A stretch of 14,187 nt of DNA from Bacteroidota bacterium (GTDB lineage Bacteria > Bacteroidota > Bacteroidia > Bacteroidales > Prolixibacteraceae): assembly GCA_023412195.1 (NCBI GenBank), contig JAEYNZ010000063.1, forward strand, positions 1 through 14,187, written 5' to 3'. The notes under the pieces are model-generated. The model saw only the letters and a program-made list of their open reading frames with translations. It was not told where the DNA came from and searched no databases. Of the stretch, positions 1 to 5,912 are shown piece by piece. The translations under genes were made by a program, and so were the position numbers. Position 1 is the stretch's first letter; the number at the start of each line of letters is the position of its first letter.

Positions 1-275
1 TATAAATCAAAAGCAGGAGAACCACCAGGGCAGCTTCAATTAAAATGGATTTGAAAATAGAGGGGGTCTAAAAATTAATGGCTAAATGAATTGCCCATAA
101 ATTGGGCTCTACAGATAATAAAATTTAATAATCCCGACTTTAGTCGGTTAACAGTGTAAAGATATATAGTTTATGGTAACAACATATGGGGACATAAGAC
201 ACAAGTCCCTCAATAAATATAGTTACAGCCCGGATAAAAATAATATAGGTTAAAAGACACAAGATGTATAGACAC

Positions 276-299
276 CTTGCCTACCGGCAGGCAGGCAAG
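276..299. repeat. Intergenic GC-rich hairpin repeat
   Basis: CTTGCCT at 276-282 pairs perfectly with AGGCAAG at 293-299 around a 10-nt loop that itself contains GCC/GGC pairing. It is much more GC-rich than its surroundings. Palindromes of the CCTGCCGGCAGG type occur as dispersed intergenic repeats in Bacteroidota genomes as I recall them. It could also act as a transcription terminator or a REP-type element; no T-run follows it. Confidence 0.45.
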
Positions 300-434
300 T
301 ATCAAGACTTTAGACTGTTCTCTATGAATAAAAATTGCTATTAAATAAATGAATTAAACTGCCTTAGAATCCTGTCTTGTGTCTTGATGCTTTAAATCTT
401 GATACCCAAATATTTTATTCCCTTTAGAATGACT

Positions 435-552
435 ATTACATAAGAGACAGAAGAATAATGTACAAATTACTCTTCCTGGGTTCAGGAAGAATTACCTTCA
501 AATATGCATTGACCCAATCCTGATTCCTGTGTCTTTTAATCTCTTATGTAAT
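435..552. repeat. MITE-like unit with 13-bp terminal inverted repeats
   Basis: ATTACATAAGAGA at 435-447 is exactly inverted as TCTCTTATGTAAT at 540-552. Between them is a perfect 8-bp hairpin, TCTTCCTG (471-478) and CAGGAAGA (483-490), with a GGTT loop. There is no coding capacity. A 118-bp unit with perfect terminal inverted repeats and a central hairpin resembles a miniature inverted-repeat element or a large cruciform. I see no clear target-site duplication outside the arms, so its mobility is unproven. Confidence 0.4.
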
Positions 553-571
553 CATCCATCATTTAAAATCA

Positions 572-683
572 ATACGACCCCTCTCATTCTCCCCGAAGGA
601 GAGGGGTAAGACTTTCTTTAGCAGTATTCTGCCTAACTTGCACTATCCTAAAGTCCTCCTTCGGAGGATTTGGGGGGTCGTAT
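572..683. repeat. MITE/REP-like unit with 10-bp terminal repeats and two hairpins
   Basis: ATACGACCCC (572-581) is exactly inverted as GGGGTCGTAT (674-683). Inside are two further hairpins: ACCCCTCTC (577-585) with GAGAGGGGT (599-607), and AAGTCCTCC (651-659) with GGAGGATTT (663-671) around a TTC loop with one G-T pair. The nested design without an ORF is typical of small non-autonomous repeats. The tCCTCCttcgGAGGA core followed by a G-run is a pattern I associate with dispersed intergenic repeats in Bacteroidota. Copy number in the host genome cannot be judged from one window. Confidence 0.5.
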
Positions 684-767
684 ACAATATTATCTTTCAG
701 ATGGCTAGAAAACTCTTTACTGAGGTACTTGTGTCTGTCCATAAAAGATCTCATTTATTAAATAGTA

Positions 768-1391
768 TTAAAATAACTGGCCTGCTATTTTTTTCCCATG
801 GAACTCTTTCCCGCCTGTAAGCTGTTGAATTTCTTCAATGTTTTCATCTGTTACCTTACCTGCAACCAGGATGATTATATCTTCTCCTGCTTCCCTGATC
901 ATGTGCCTGATGGTTTCTGATCCCTCTTTGGCAGTTGCTTTTCCCCCTGATGTAAGTACTCTTTTTATTCCTTTAATTTCTTTCAGTAGTTTAATGCCTT
1001 CCACCGGGTTGTCCAGTACATCTATGGCTTTGTGGAAAGTAACAGGTAACGGATCTGCGTACTTTGCCAGTATTTTCGTATTTTCCAGATCAATTTGGTT
1101 ACCGGGTGTAAGAAGACCTAACACAACGCCTGCAACTCCTGCCTCTTTTGCAAGATCGATATGCTGTTTCATGATTTGTATTTCCGCTGAAGTATACACG
1201 AAATTTCCCGGCCTTGGCCGGATCATGACCATCACAGGAATTTTAAGCAACGAACAGGTTTTTTTCATAAGATCAGGGGTAGGAGTGAGGCCATCATTTT
1301 TCAGATCTGAACAGAGTTCTATGCGATCGGCACCCTGTTTTTCTGCCCTGATTGCTTCACCAAATGTTTCAACACAAGCTTCCTTTATCAT
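768..1391 (-). CDS. cutC: CutC-family protein (short form)
   Basis: 207-residue TIM-barrel protein of the CutC family, named for copper homeostasis in E. coli; the direct role in copper handling is disputed and the bacterial biochemical activity is not settled. Family motifs are clear: GADRIELC (20-27), DGLTP (33-37), MIRPR (56-60), VTFHKAID (117-124) and RVLTSGG (144-150). The usual MAGGGV-like segment reads LVAGKV at 175-180. The protein ends soon after EFHGKKI (196-202), roughly 40 residues shorter than E. coli CutC. I think this is a natural short form because the reading frame is intact and the end is conserved-looking. No signal peptide, so it should be cytoplasmic. It lies divergent to the MiaA-like gene, and a short ORF with a CxC motif overlaps its start. 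Confidence 0.85.
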   Translation of the reverse strand: MIKEACVETFGEAIRAEKQGADRIELCSDLKNDGLTPTPDLMKKTCSLLKIPVMVMIRPRPGNFVYTSAEIQIMKQHIDLAKEAGVAGVVLGLLTPGNQIDLENTKILAKYADPLPVTFHKAIDVLDNPVEGIKLLKEIKGIKRVLTSGGKATAKEGSETIRHMIREAGEDIIILVAGKVTDENIEEIQQLTGGKEFHGKKIAGQLF

Positions 1392-1438
1392 TTTTTATAT
1401 TTTTTACTTCCATCCTGACATTGACATTCCCGACTCAT
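1388..1438 (-). CDS. Possible Cys-rich leader peptide of cutC (16 aa)
   Basis: A 16-codon frame beginning at the ATG at 1436-1438 encodes a peptide starting MSRECQCQDG and ending in a Lys-rich tail. Its TGA overlaps the cutC ATG in an ATGA arrangement, which is the classic geometry for translational coupling. The Cys-x-Cys pair directly upstream of a gene linked to copper recalls the small Cys-containing upstream ORFs that control some bacterial copper genes. A TATCTTTG box at 1461-1468 would place transcription start just before this frame. A 16-codon ORF can occur by chance, so this is a hypothesis. Confidence 0.25.
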   Translation of the reverse strand: MSRECQCQDGSKKYKK

Positions 1439-1460
1439 GGACAACTAGCTCTTCCGGCAC

Positions 1461-1468
1461 CAAAGATA
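1461..1468 (-). promoter_or_regulatory. Candidate -7 box upstream of cutC
   Basis: On the minus strand this reads TATCTTTG, matching the Bacteroidota primary-sigma -7 consensus TAnnTTTG. No good TTTG or TTG sits 19-21 nt upstream, so the -33 half is weak. A start about 7 nt downstream would give a leader of roughly 60 nt before cutC that contains the possible leader peptide. Confidence 0.25.
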
Positions 1469-1584
1469 TTGTATTAGGGGAACACTGATCTTGAACGTAA
1501 CAGGATTTTTATATTTTTATAAAGTTCTGAAACTTCATAAATCAGCTTTCGGGTGGGGTTCTTACTTCAATCATATTAAATTTT

Positions 1585-1592
1585 TAGCTTTG
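1585..1592 (+). promoter_or_regulatory. Candidate -7 box for the MiaA-like gene
   Basis: TAGCTTTG matches the Bacteroidota -7 consensus TAnnTTTG and lies 13 nt before the ATG at 1606, which would give a very short untranslated leader. I find no clear -33 TTTG at the usual spacing. The rest of the 1392-1605 spacer shows nothing else I can name. Confidence 0.3.
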
Positions 1593-1605
1593 TGGCCTGA
1601 ATTAA

Positions 1606-2541
1606 ATGAAATTGAACACCGCTTCGAAATATAATCTGGTTACCATCCTGGGCCCTACTGCTACGGGTAAAACATTTCTTGCTGCGCATCTGGCAACAAA
1701 AATCGGGGGTGAAATCATTTCGGGCGACTCCCGGCAGGTGTACAGGGGAATGGATATTGGTACGGGGAAAGATTTAGGGGATTATATTGTAAATGACGTT
1801 GAGGTTCCTTCTCATCTTCTTGACATTGAAAAGCCGGGCAATCATTATAATGTATACCGCTTCCATTCCGATTTTATCAAAGCATTTGAAGATATACAGA
1901 GCAGGGGAAAATTTCCTGTGCTGTGTGGGGGAAGCGGCCTTTATCTTGAAGCTGTGCTGAAGGATTACAGGCTGATCCAGGTTCCTCCCAACAAAGTGCT
2001 TCGCAGGGAACTTGAAGGAAAATCTCTTCCGGAACTGACTGAAATCCTGAAGAACCTCAAGCCTTTGCTTCATAATAAAACCGATGTGGAAACCGACAGG
2101 AGAGCGATCAGGGCCATTGAAATAGAATATTTCTACCGTGAAAATCCTGAGATGGAACCTTCAATGCCTGAATTGAACAGCCTGAACATCGGAGTGAAAG
2201 TCGACAGGGAAACCAGGCGGCAAAGAATTTCAAACCGGCTGAAACAACGGCTCAGCGAGGGAATGCTGGAGGAGGTGCAAAAACTGCTCGATACAGGACT
2301 TATGCCGGAACAGCTGATTTATTACGGTTTGGAATATAAGTACCTGACCCTTCATCTAACAGGCAGGTTATCATACAAGGAGATGTTTGATCAACTTGAA
2401 ATAGCCATACACCAGTTTGCCAAACGCCAGATGACCTGGTTTAGGGGAATGGAAAAACGGGGTACAGTTATCCATTGGATTGATGGAATGTTATCCATGG
2501 AAGAAAAACTTCAGATCATTATGGGTCTGTTATACAAGTAA
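1606..2541 (+). CDS. miaA: tRNA dimethylallyltransferase-like (MiaA family) protein
   Basis: 311-residue member of the MiaA/isopentenyltransferase family. MiaA moves a dimethylallyl group from DMAPP to N6 of adenosine 37 in tRNAs that read UNN codons. Visible features are the P-loop GPTATGKT (16-23), the DSRQVYRGMDIGTGK block (41-55) with the catalytic Asp41, GGSGLYLEAVL (108-118), DRRAIRAIEIE (164-174), an Arg-rich segment at 201-211, and KRQMTWFR (273-280). Length fits bacterial MiaA of about 300 residues. The DLGDY insert after GTGK and the overall divergence suggest a second subfamily of the enzyme; Bacteroidota often carry two MiaA paralogues. The start at 1606 places the P-loop at the usual distance and follows a TAGCTTTG promoter box. 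Cytoplasmic; expressed alone, convergent with the thioesterase gene. Confidence 0.88.
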   Translation: MKLNTASKYNLVTILGPTATGKTFLAAHLATKIGGEIISGDSRQVYRGMDIGTGKDLGDYIVNDVEVPSHLLDIEKPGNHYNVYRFHSDFIKAFEDIQSRGKFPVLCGGSGLYLEAVLKDYRLIQVPPNKVLRRELEGKSLPELTEILKNLKPLLHNKTDVETDRRAIRAIEIEYFYRENPEMEPSMPELNSLNIGVKVDRETRRQRISNRLKQRLSEGMLEEVQKLLDTGLMPEQLIYYGLEYKYLTLHLTGRLSYKEMFDQLEIAIHQFAKRQMTWFRGMEKRGTVIHWIDGMLSMEEKLQIIMGLLYK

Positions 2542-2560
2542 AGAGAATTTTAATTTAGTT

Positions 2561-3289
2561 TTACCTTGGTCTCCAGATCAGGCGGGCCCGGATCAGATCC
2601 GTACCATCACTTTCACGGACCACGCTGCATAAATGCACAGTATCTTCAAGTATTTGCTTCTTTACAGCAAGCCTGTCGGTTGGCAAACCTTCTTTCAGAA
2701 AATTGACCTCAAACTTTGCAAGCTCATTTTGTTCGTGAAAAATAAAAGGGTAGCTGTCAATGATGCGTTCAAGATACCGCCCGGTATTAAAATGCTGGTT
2801 GATATCAATTTCATTGAAGAGCACAGGAGTAAACTGCAATGTATCATCTGATTGAGGTGCTTTTACTTTGGCTGCATTTTCTCCAAATACACTTTCTGCA
2901 TACTCAGGAAATTCGCTGAACCTTGTCAACCGCACTATCCGTTTTGTATTTGCATCAAGTACCAGCCAGCTGCTTGTAGCCTGTATGATATTTTTCCCAT
3001 CATTGTCAACAAAATTATAATCACGATAGCCATAAAAACCATCTGTGCCCCTTGACCAGGTTTCCAGGCGAAAGTCTTCAGTCCATTCCGGGCGGCGGCT
3101 TATTTTTACATGCAACCGGGAAAGGACCCAGAACTGGTTGTCTTCTTTTAGTTTTTTATAGCCAAAGCCCAACAGGTTGGCATGTTCCCAGGCTATTTCC
3201 TGCATCTGGTAAAACATAAAAGAAGTTGAGAGTTTCCCGAACCGGTTGATAAAAAAGGATTTTGTTGACAAATGATTGCAATGTTTCAT
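2561..3289 (-). CDS. Acyl-ACP thioesterase (FatA/FatB-like, double hotdog)
   Basis: 242-residue bacterial relative of plant FatA/FatB acyl-ACP thioesterases, which hydrolyse acyl-ACP to free fatty acid and end chain elongation. The N-terminal hotdog runs roughly 10-130 and contains WVLSRLHVKISRRPEW (54-69) and ETWSRG (76-81), with the ATSSWLVLD strand at 104-112. The C-terminal hotdog carries the catalytic signature D162-I-N164-Q-H166 followed by FNTGRYLERI, and E194 and E200 in FEVNFLKE as candidate acidic partners. No signal peptide, so cytoplasmic. The start at 3289 gives a normal family N-terminus. The gene is divergent from map, sharing a 94-bp spacer, and ends 20 nt from the end of the convergent MiaA-like gene. 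Confidence 0.87.
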   Translation of the reverse strand: MKHCNHLSTKSFFINRFGKLSTSFMFYQMQEIAWEHANLLGFGYKKLKEDNQFWVLSRLHVKISRRPEWTEDFRLETWSRGTDGFYGYRDYNFVDNDGKNIIQATSSWLVLDANTKRIVRLTRFSEFPEYAESVFGENAAKVKAPQSDDTLQFTPVLFNEIDINQHFNTGRYLERIIDSYPFIFHEQNELAKFEVNFLKEGLPTDRLAVKKQILEDTVHLCSVVRESDGTDLIRARLIWRPR

Positions 3290-3314
3290 CTCTTAAAGGT
3301 GCTAAACTTTTTCG

Positions 3315-3322
3315 CAAAAGTA
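3315..3322 (-). promoter_or_regulatory. Candidate -7 box for the thioesterase gene
   Basis: The minus strand reads TACTTTTG, an exact TAnnTTTG match, 25 nt upstream of the ATG. I see no clear -33 TTTG at 19-21 nt, so only half of the promoter is supported. Confidence 0.28.
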
Positions 3323-3360
3323 TTGTTCGGTTTTGAAATGCCATTGAATTTGATCAAATT
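3323..3360 (+). promoter_or_regulatory. Candidate map promoter overlapped by a 14-bp palindrome
   Basis: TTG at 3323-3325, a 19-nt spacer and TGAATTTG at 3345-3352 match the Bacteroidota primary-sigma layout with one mismatch in the -7 box. The perfect palindrome AATTTGATCAAATT at 3347-3360 overlaps the -7 box and predicted start, where a repressor could act on map and possibly on the divergent thioesterase gene. AT-rich palindromes of this length arise by chance fairly often. Confidence 0.33.
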
Positions 3361-3383
3361 TGCACAAAATTTAAAAAAAACAT

Positions 3384-4163
3384 ATGGGCGGCATCATTAT
3401 TAAAACGCCGGAGCAAATAGAAGGGATCAGGAAAAGTTGCAGGCTGGCAGCCGAATCACTCGATTATGCCGCACAATTTGTTAAGGCTGGTGTTGACACT
3501 GAATTTATTGATCATAAAATCGAGGAGTTTATTCTTGAGAATAAAGCTGTACCGGCAACAAAAGGATATAATGGTTACCCCAAATCAAGCTGTATTTCAC
3601 TTAATGAAGTGGTTTGCCATGGAATCCCGTCCAAAAAAACTATTTTAAAGGAAGGCGATATATTGAATATTGATGTGACAACGATCCTCAACGGTTATTA
3701 TGGTGATACCTCCAGAATGTTTACTGTTGGGGAAGTATCATCTGCAGCAAAAAGGTTAATCGATGTCACCTGGCACTGCCTCGATCTGGGAATCAGACAG
3801 GTGATCCCGGATAATTTTTTTGGTAACATTGGATTTGTAATAAACAGGTATGCAACTGCCCAGGGATTCAGTGTCGTTTATGAGTTCTGCGGACATGGTG
3901 TAGGCCTTGAATTCCACGAAGAACCCCAGGTTGATCATACCTCCCGGAGGAATAAAGGGCCAAAAATGAAACCTGGTATGATTTTTACCATTGAGCCTAT
4001 GATCAATGAGGGGAGGCCAACAACTTCCATCGACAGGAATGATGGCTGGACTGCCCGTACCATCGATCATAAATTATCTGCCCAGTTTGAACATACTGTA
4101 CTTGTAACTCCAACAGGTTTTGAAGTGCTGACGGATATTCACAATGAATTTGAACTGACATAA
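3384..4163 (+). CDS. map: Type I methionine aminopeptidase
   Basis: 259-residue dinuclear-metal peptidase (M24A) that removes the initiator Met from nascent proteins in the cytoplasm. All five metal ligands are readable: D97 in NIDVTT, D108 in GDTSR, H171 in CGHGVG, E204 in TIEPM and E236 in QFEHT. The catalytic histidines H79 (VVCHGIP) and H178 (LEFHEE) are also present. The length is that of the short type Ia enzyme, with no N-terminal zinc-finger extension. The ATG at 3384 gives the expected IIIKTPEQIEGIRKS opening; GCGGCATCA follows and no strong Shine-Dalgarno precedes it. It is not in the ribosomal-protein operon where map often lies, so this may be a stand-alone or second copy. Confidence 0.95.
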   Translation: MGGIIIKTPEQIEGIRKSCRLAAESLDYAAQFVKAGVDTEFIDHKIEEFILENKAVPATKGYNGYPKSSCISLNEVVCHGIPSKKTILKEGDILNIDVTTILNGYYGDTSRMFTVGEVSSAAKRLIDVTWHCLDLGIRQVIPDNFFGNIGFVINRYATAQGFSVVYEFCGHGVGLEFHEEPQVDHTSRRNKGPKMKPGMIFTIEPMINEGRPTTSIDRNDGWTARTIDHKLSAQFEHTVLVTPTGFEVLTDIHNEFELT

Positions 4164-4200
4164 AACAAAAAAGACTGCCTCCTTCCGGAGGCAGCCTCTT
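4164..4200. terminator. Bidirectional intrinsic terminator
   Basis: A perfect 8-bp stem, CTGCCTCC (4175-4182) and GGAGGCAG (4187-4194), closes a TTCC loop. An A-rich tract lies on the left and a CTCTTTT tract on the right, so it can end both map on the plus strand and the repeat-protein gene on the minus strand. Confidence 0.8.
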
Positions 4201-4234
4201 TTCTGTTCTTCATAGCTTTGTTTGTTCCTGTTTT

Positions 4235-4909
4235 CTATTTCCTGTTCCACAGTGTTTCGTTGATCATCCAATTTTCAAGCTGCAGTTCTTCTTCCGTATC
4301 ATTTTCATTCTGAACTGCTGAATTGAAGAGAAAAGGATTGGTCATCCAGTTTTCCATTTCAAGTGCAGATTCTGATTCTGCATTAATATCCAGGTGAAGG
4401 GTGAAGTTGCTATCATCAAGCATCCAGTCTTCAACTTCCAGTTCTTCTTCTGTCTCAACTTCAAGTCCCGTGGCACTGGTGAACAATTCTGCCTTAATCA
4501 TCCAGGCTTCAATATCCAATGATGCTTCAGATGATTCTTCCATGTTTATTTCCATGAAGAAGTTGTTCCTGTCCAGCATCCAGGTTTCGAGGCTCATCAT
4601 TCTGTCGGCTTCTGCTTCAAAGGCAAATCCTGTTGAGAAGAAGTTGGCGTCTGTCATCCAGTTTTCAACTTCCAGGGTTGCTTCCGCGGTTTCTTCCGTA
4701 TTTATTACCATGAAAAAGTTACTTTCAATAAGCATCCAGCTTTCGATTTCAAGTGAAGCATCATTTTCGGCAGTGATAGTAGCGGCAGTTGATAATCCGG
4801 ATACTGCAGCTGTGCTTCTCAGGTTAAATGAAACCATCAGGGCAACAAGTACAAATGTAAAGATGAGTGTCTGTTGTGTTTTCTGTAATCTGCTGTTTCT
4901 TGTTTTCAT
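4235..4909 (-). CDS. Exported acidic protein with seven 26-residue LExExWM repeats
   Basis: 224-residue protein of a family I do not recognise. Residues 1-35 look like a Sec signal peptide: basic KTRNSRLQK, then a hydrophobic stretch at about 14-30, and a small-residue region (STAA) for cleavage. The rest is a tandem array with Trp at 58, 84, 110, 136, 162, 188 and 214, exactly 26 residues apart with no indel. The unit is L-E-x-E-x-W-M-x5-F followed by a Glu/Ser/Thr-rich linker. Odd units (MVINTEE, MEINMEE) resemble one another, as do even units (STGFAFEAE, TSATGLEVE, NSAVQNEND), implying a 52-residue higher-order repeat. The last unit ends in Trp at +7 and then NRK. No Cys and no catalytic motif. 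Likely periplasmic or surface; function unknown. Its regulatory DNA matches that of the paralogue at 5296-5850. Confidence 0.85.
   Translation of the reverse strand: MKTRNSRLQKTQQTLIFTFVLVALMVSFNLRSTAAVSGLSTAATITAENDASLEIESWMLIESNFFMVINTEETAEATLEVENWMTDANFFSTGFAFEAEADRMMSLETWMLDRNNFFMEINMEESSEASLDIEAWMIKAELFTSATGLEVETEEELEVEDWMLDDSNFTLHLDINAESESALEMENWMTNPFLFNSAVQNENDTEEELQLENWMINETLWNRK
4238..4753 (-). repeat. Coding tandem repeat, 78-bp period (6.6 copies)
   Basis: This segment encodes residues 53-224 of the exported repeat protein. The period is 78 bp (26 codons) with strict phase, and alternate units are more alike, giving a 156-bp secondary period. DNA copies have diverged well beyond the protein consensus, so the array is not a recent slippage product and the phase seems to be maintained by selection. 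Confidence 0.8.
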
Positions 4910-4917
4910 GACTTTTT

Positions 4918-4923
4918 CCTCCT
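4918..4923 (-). promoter_or_regulatory. Strong Shine-Dalgarno (AGGAGG)
   Basis: The minus strand reads AGGAGG with 8 nt to the ATG. It fixes the start of the 224-residue protein and is unusual here, since the non-paralogous genes in the window lack an obvious Shine-Dalgarno site. Confidence 0.8.
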
Positions 4924-4967
4924 GTTATATTTAAATTTTTTGTATTCAATTTTTTTGTATTCAGTTT

Positions 4968-4996
4968 TAAGACGCCTGAGTTTTTATTTCGTTACA
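4968..4996 (-). promoter_or_regulatory. ECF-sigma-type promoter, copy 1
   Basis: Minus strand: TGTAAC (4991-4996), a 16-nt spacer, then CGTCTTA (4968-4974). AAC at -35 and CGTC at -10 with 16-17 nt spacing is the classic extracytoplasmic-function sigma layout. The transcript would start near 4963, giving a leader of about 54 nt. The same element, spacer sequence included, occurs upstream of the paralogue. Confidence 0.65.
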
Positions 4997-5023
4997 CTTT
5001 TTATAGAACTTTTTTTTAGCTAG

Positions 5024-5084
5024 TACAATTTTTTACATTGTAATTTGTTATACAAATATACGAATTAAAAACAATACTATGCAA
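5024..5084 (-). promoter_or_regulatory. Distal primary-sigma-type promoter and dyads, copy 1
   Basis: Minus strand: TTG (5082-5084), 21 nt, TATATTTG (5053-5060), matching the Bacteroidota TTTG/TTG-N19-21-TAnnTTTG pattern. Overlapping and just downstream are two inverted repeats: ATTTGT-TAT-ACAAAT (5043-5057) and TACAAT-7-ATTGTA (5024-5042). Both dyads and the promoter recur at the same spacing in copy 2, so a regulator site between the two promoters is plausible. Confidence 0.45.
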
Positions 5085-5235
5085 TACATAGTAATAAATA
5101 CAAACAAAACTTATGTTATTTGATCTTCTGTTAACATACAACTAAAAAAAAGTAACCAGATAATTTGGGGCACGGCAATTTTTTACTTTTCCATTCATAG
5201 ATATCAGCAAAATTTTTCTCAAGAACTGCCTAATC

Positions 5236-5260
5236 AAAAAAAACCGGCATGAGCCGGTTT
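5236..5260 (-). terminator. Intrinsic terminator of the 184-aa repeat-protein gene
   Basis: AAACCGGC (5241-5248) pairs with GCCGGTTT (5253-5260) around a 4-nt loop. On the minus strand the stem is followed by a run of T (5236-5240 and the stem end). It lies 36 nt past the TAG at 5296-5298. Confidence 0.8.
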
Positions 5261-5295
5261 CTTTCTGTTTTTCATAGCTTGCTTTTTTCTGTTTT

Positions 5296-5850
5296 CTATT
5301 TTCCTTTTGTATTCCAGTACCTTAAATCAACCATCCAGTTTTCAATTTCAAGTTTTGGGTCTTCCATTTCTACAATGATAAAGGCCCTTCTTCCAAACTG
5401 TGCATTGGGGAAAGTTACACCAACTGCTTTTGGCCTGGTGGCTGGTTTTGCAACAGGTTCCGGTTCTGCCTGTCCTTTTTCTTCAGCTAAGGCACTAAAA
5501 ATCAACTCATCGATCATCCAGTCTTCTACCTTCAGCTGATTTTCTTTTTCAAGTTCTGATGCATGAAATACTTCTCCATCTGTCATCCAGCTTTCAATTT
5601 CCAATTCTACTTCTTTTTCAACCCTGAGGCATTCTTCCAAATAGGCCAGATCGGCTGATGCATTTGATTTTGTTCTGGTTGCCAATTCTTTTGTACCGGA
5701 TGCGGCCAGGGCGAGTTCATTTTCTCCCTGCAGTTTATTTTCAAACCTGGCTCCCTGTGCATTGAGCGAAACGCTTGCTATAAGTACTGCTGCCAATATG
5801 GTCAATGTTTCTACTCCTGCTTTCCTTAATTTGCTGTTCATTGTTTTCAT
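5296..5850 (-). CDS. Exported protein with three LExExWM repeats (paralogue)
   Basis: 184-residue paralogue of the 224-residue repeat protein; family not recognised. The N-terminus MKTMNSKLRK plus a hydrophobic segment (14-30) ending in LNAQG looks like a Sec signal peptide. Trp of the LExExWMx5F/W motif falls at 88, 111 and 172, so spacing is irregular (23 and 61 residues). Between motifs 2 and 3 is a Pro/Lys-rich stretch (129-142, PEPVAKPATRPK) and a segment GRRAFIIVEMEDP (153-165) that looks folded. As in the paralogue, the last motif carries Trp instead of Phe at +7 (W179) and the protein ends a few residues later. A single Cys at 74. The two proteins share start context, promoters and 3' flank, so they derive from a duplication followed by repeat gain or loss. 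Confidence 0.82.
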   Translation of the reverse strand: MKTMNSKLRKAGVETLTILAAVLIASVSLNAQGARFENKLQGENELALAASGTKELATRTKSNASADLAYLEECLRVEKEVELEIESWMTDGEVFHASELEKENQLKVEDWMIDELIFSALAEEKGQAEPEPVAKPATRPKAVGVTFPNAQFGRRAFIIVEMEDPKLEIENWMVDLRYWNTKGK

Positions 5851-5858
5851 GACTTTGT

Positions 5859-5864
5859 CCTCCT
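5859..5864 (-). promoter_or_regulatory. Strong Shine-Dalgarno (AGGAGG), copy 2
   Basis: Minus strand AGGAGG, 8 nt before the ATG at 5850, the same spacing as in the paralogous gene. Supports the chosen start. Confidence 0.8.
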
Positions 5865-5912
5865 GTTTTCTGTTAAACCTAATTTTCTGTTTCCTGTTTT
5901 CAAATTCAATTT

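Larger units (their letters stand above)
1..767. other. Gene-free, repeat-rich intergenic region
   Basis: I see no convincing gene here. The stretch is AT-rich and holds many short inverted repeats: a CCGACT/AGTCGG hairpin at 134-147, a CTTGCCT/AGGCAAG hairpin at 276-299, and two MITE-like units at 435-552 and 572-683. The word AAGACACAAG recurs at 196-205 and 254-263 and in inverted form at 376-385; a related inverted match lies at 528-539. GTATCAAGA at 299-307 pairs with TCTTGATAC at 397-405. The pattern suggests accumulated mobile or REP-like DNA. The first 18 codons in frame 1 are open to a TGA at 52-54 and could be the end of a gene entering from the left, but nothing in them is recognisable. 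Confidence 0.6.
4910..5235. other. Intergenic region between the two repeat-protein genes
   Basis: The half next to the 4909 start (to about 5090) holds the ribosome-binding site, an ECF-type promoter, two dyads and a primary-sigma-type promoter, all shared with the paralogue's upstream region. The remaining part, about 5091-5235, is AT-rich and I see nothing I can name in it before the terminator of the next gene. Confidence 0.6.

Noticed and set aside
1..54. Open frame at the left edge ending in TGA
   Set aside because: Eighteen codons with no recognisable motif; could be the tail of a gene outside the window but cannot be supported.
435..683. CRISPR-like array from the repeated short words
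   Set aside because: Repeats are inverted, unequal in spacing and differ in sequence; no direct repeats of 20-40 bp with regular spacers.
838..1488. Long plus-strand frame opposite cutC
   Set aside because: It is the antisense shadow of a gene with clear family motifs, and its translation shows no domain.
4401..4934. Plus-strand Ser-rich frame opposite the 224-aa repeat protein
   Set aside because: Produced by the complement of the repeat array; no promoter or start context, and the minus frame has a signal peptide, a strong Shine-Dalgarno and a terminator.
5237..5275. Small minus-strand frame MKNRKKPAHAGFF after the 184-aa gene, with a similar MKNRKE frame after the 224-aa gene
   Set aside because: It runs through the terminator hairpin and the two versions diverge at once after the first residues. 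The similarity is better explained by a shared duplicated 3' flank.
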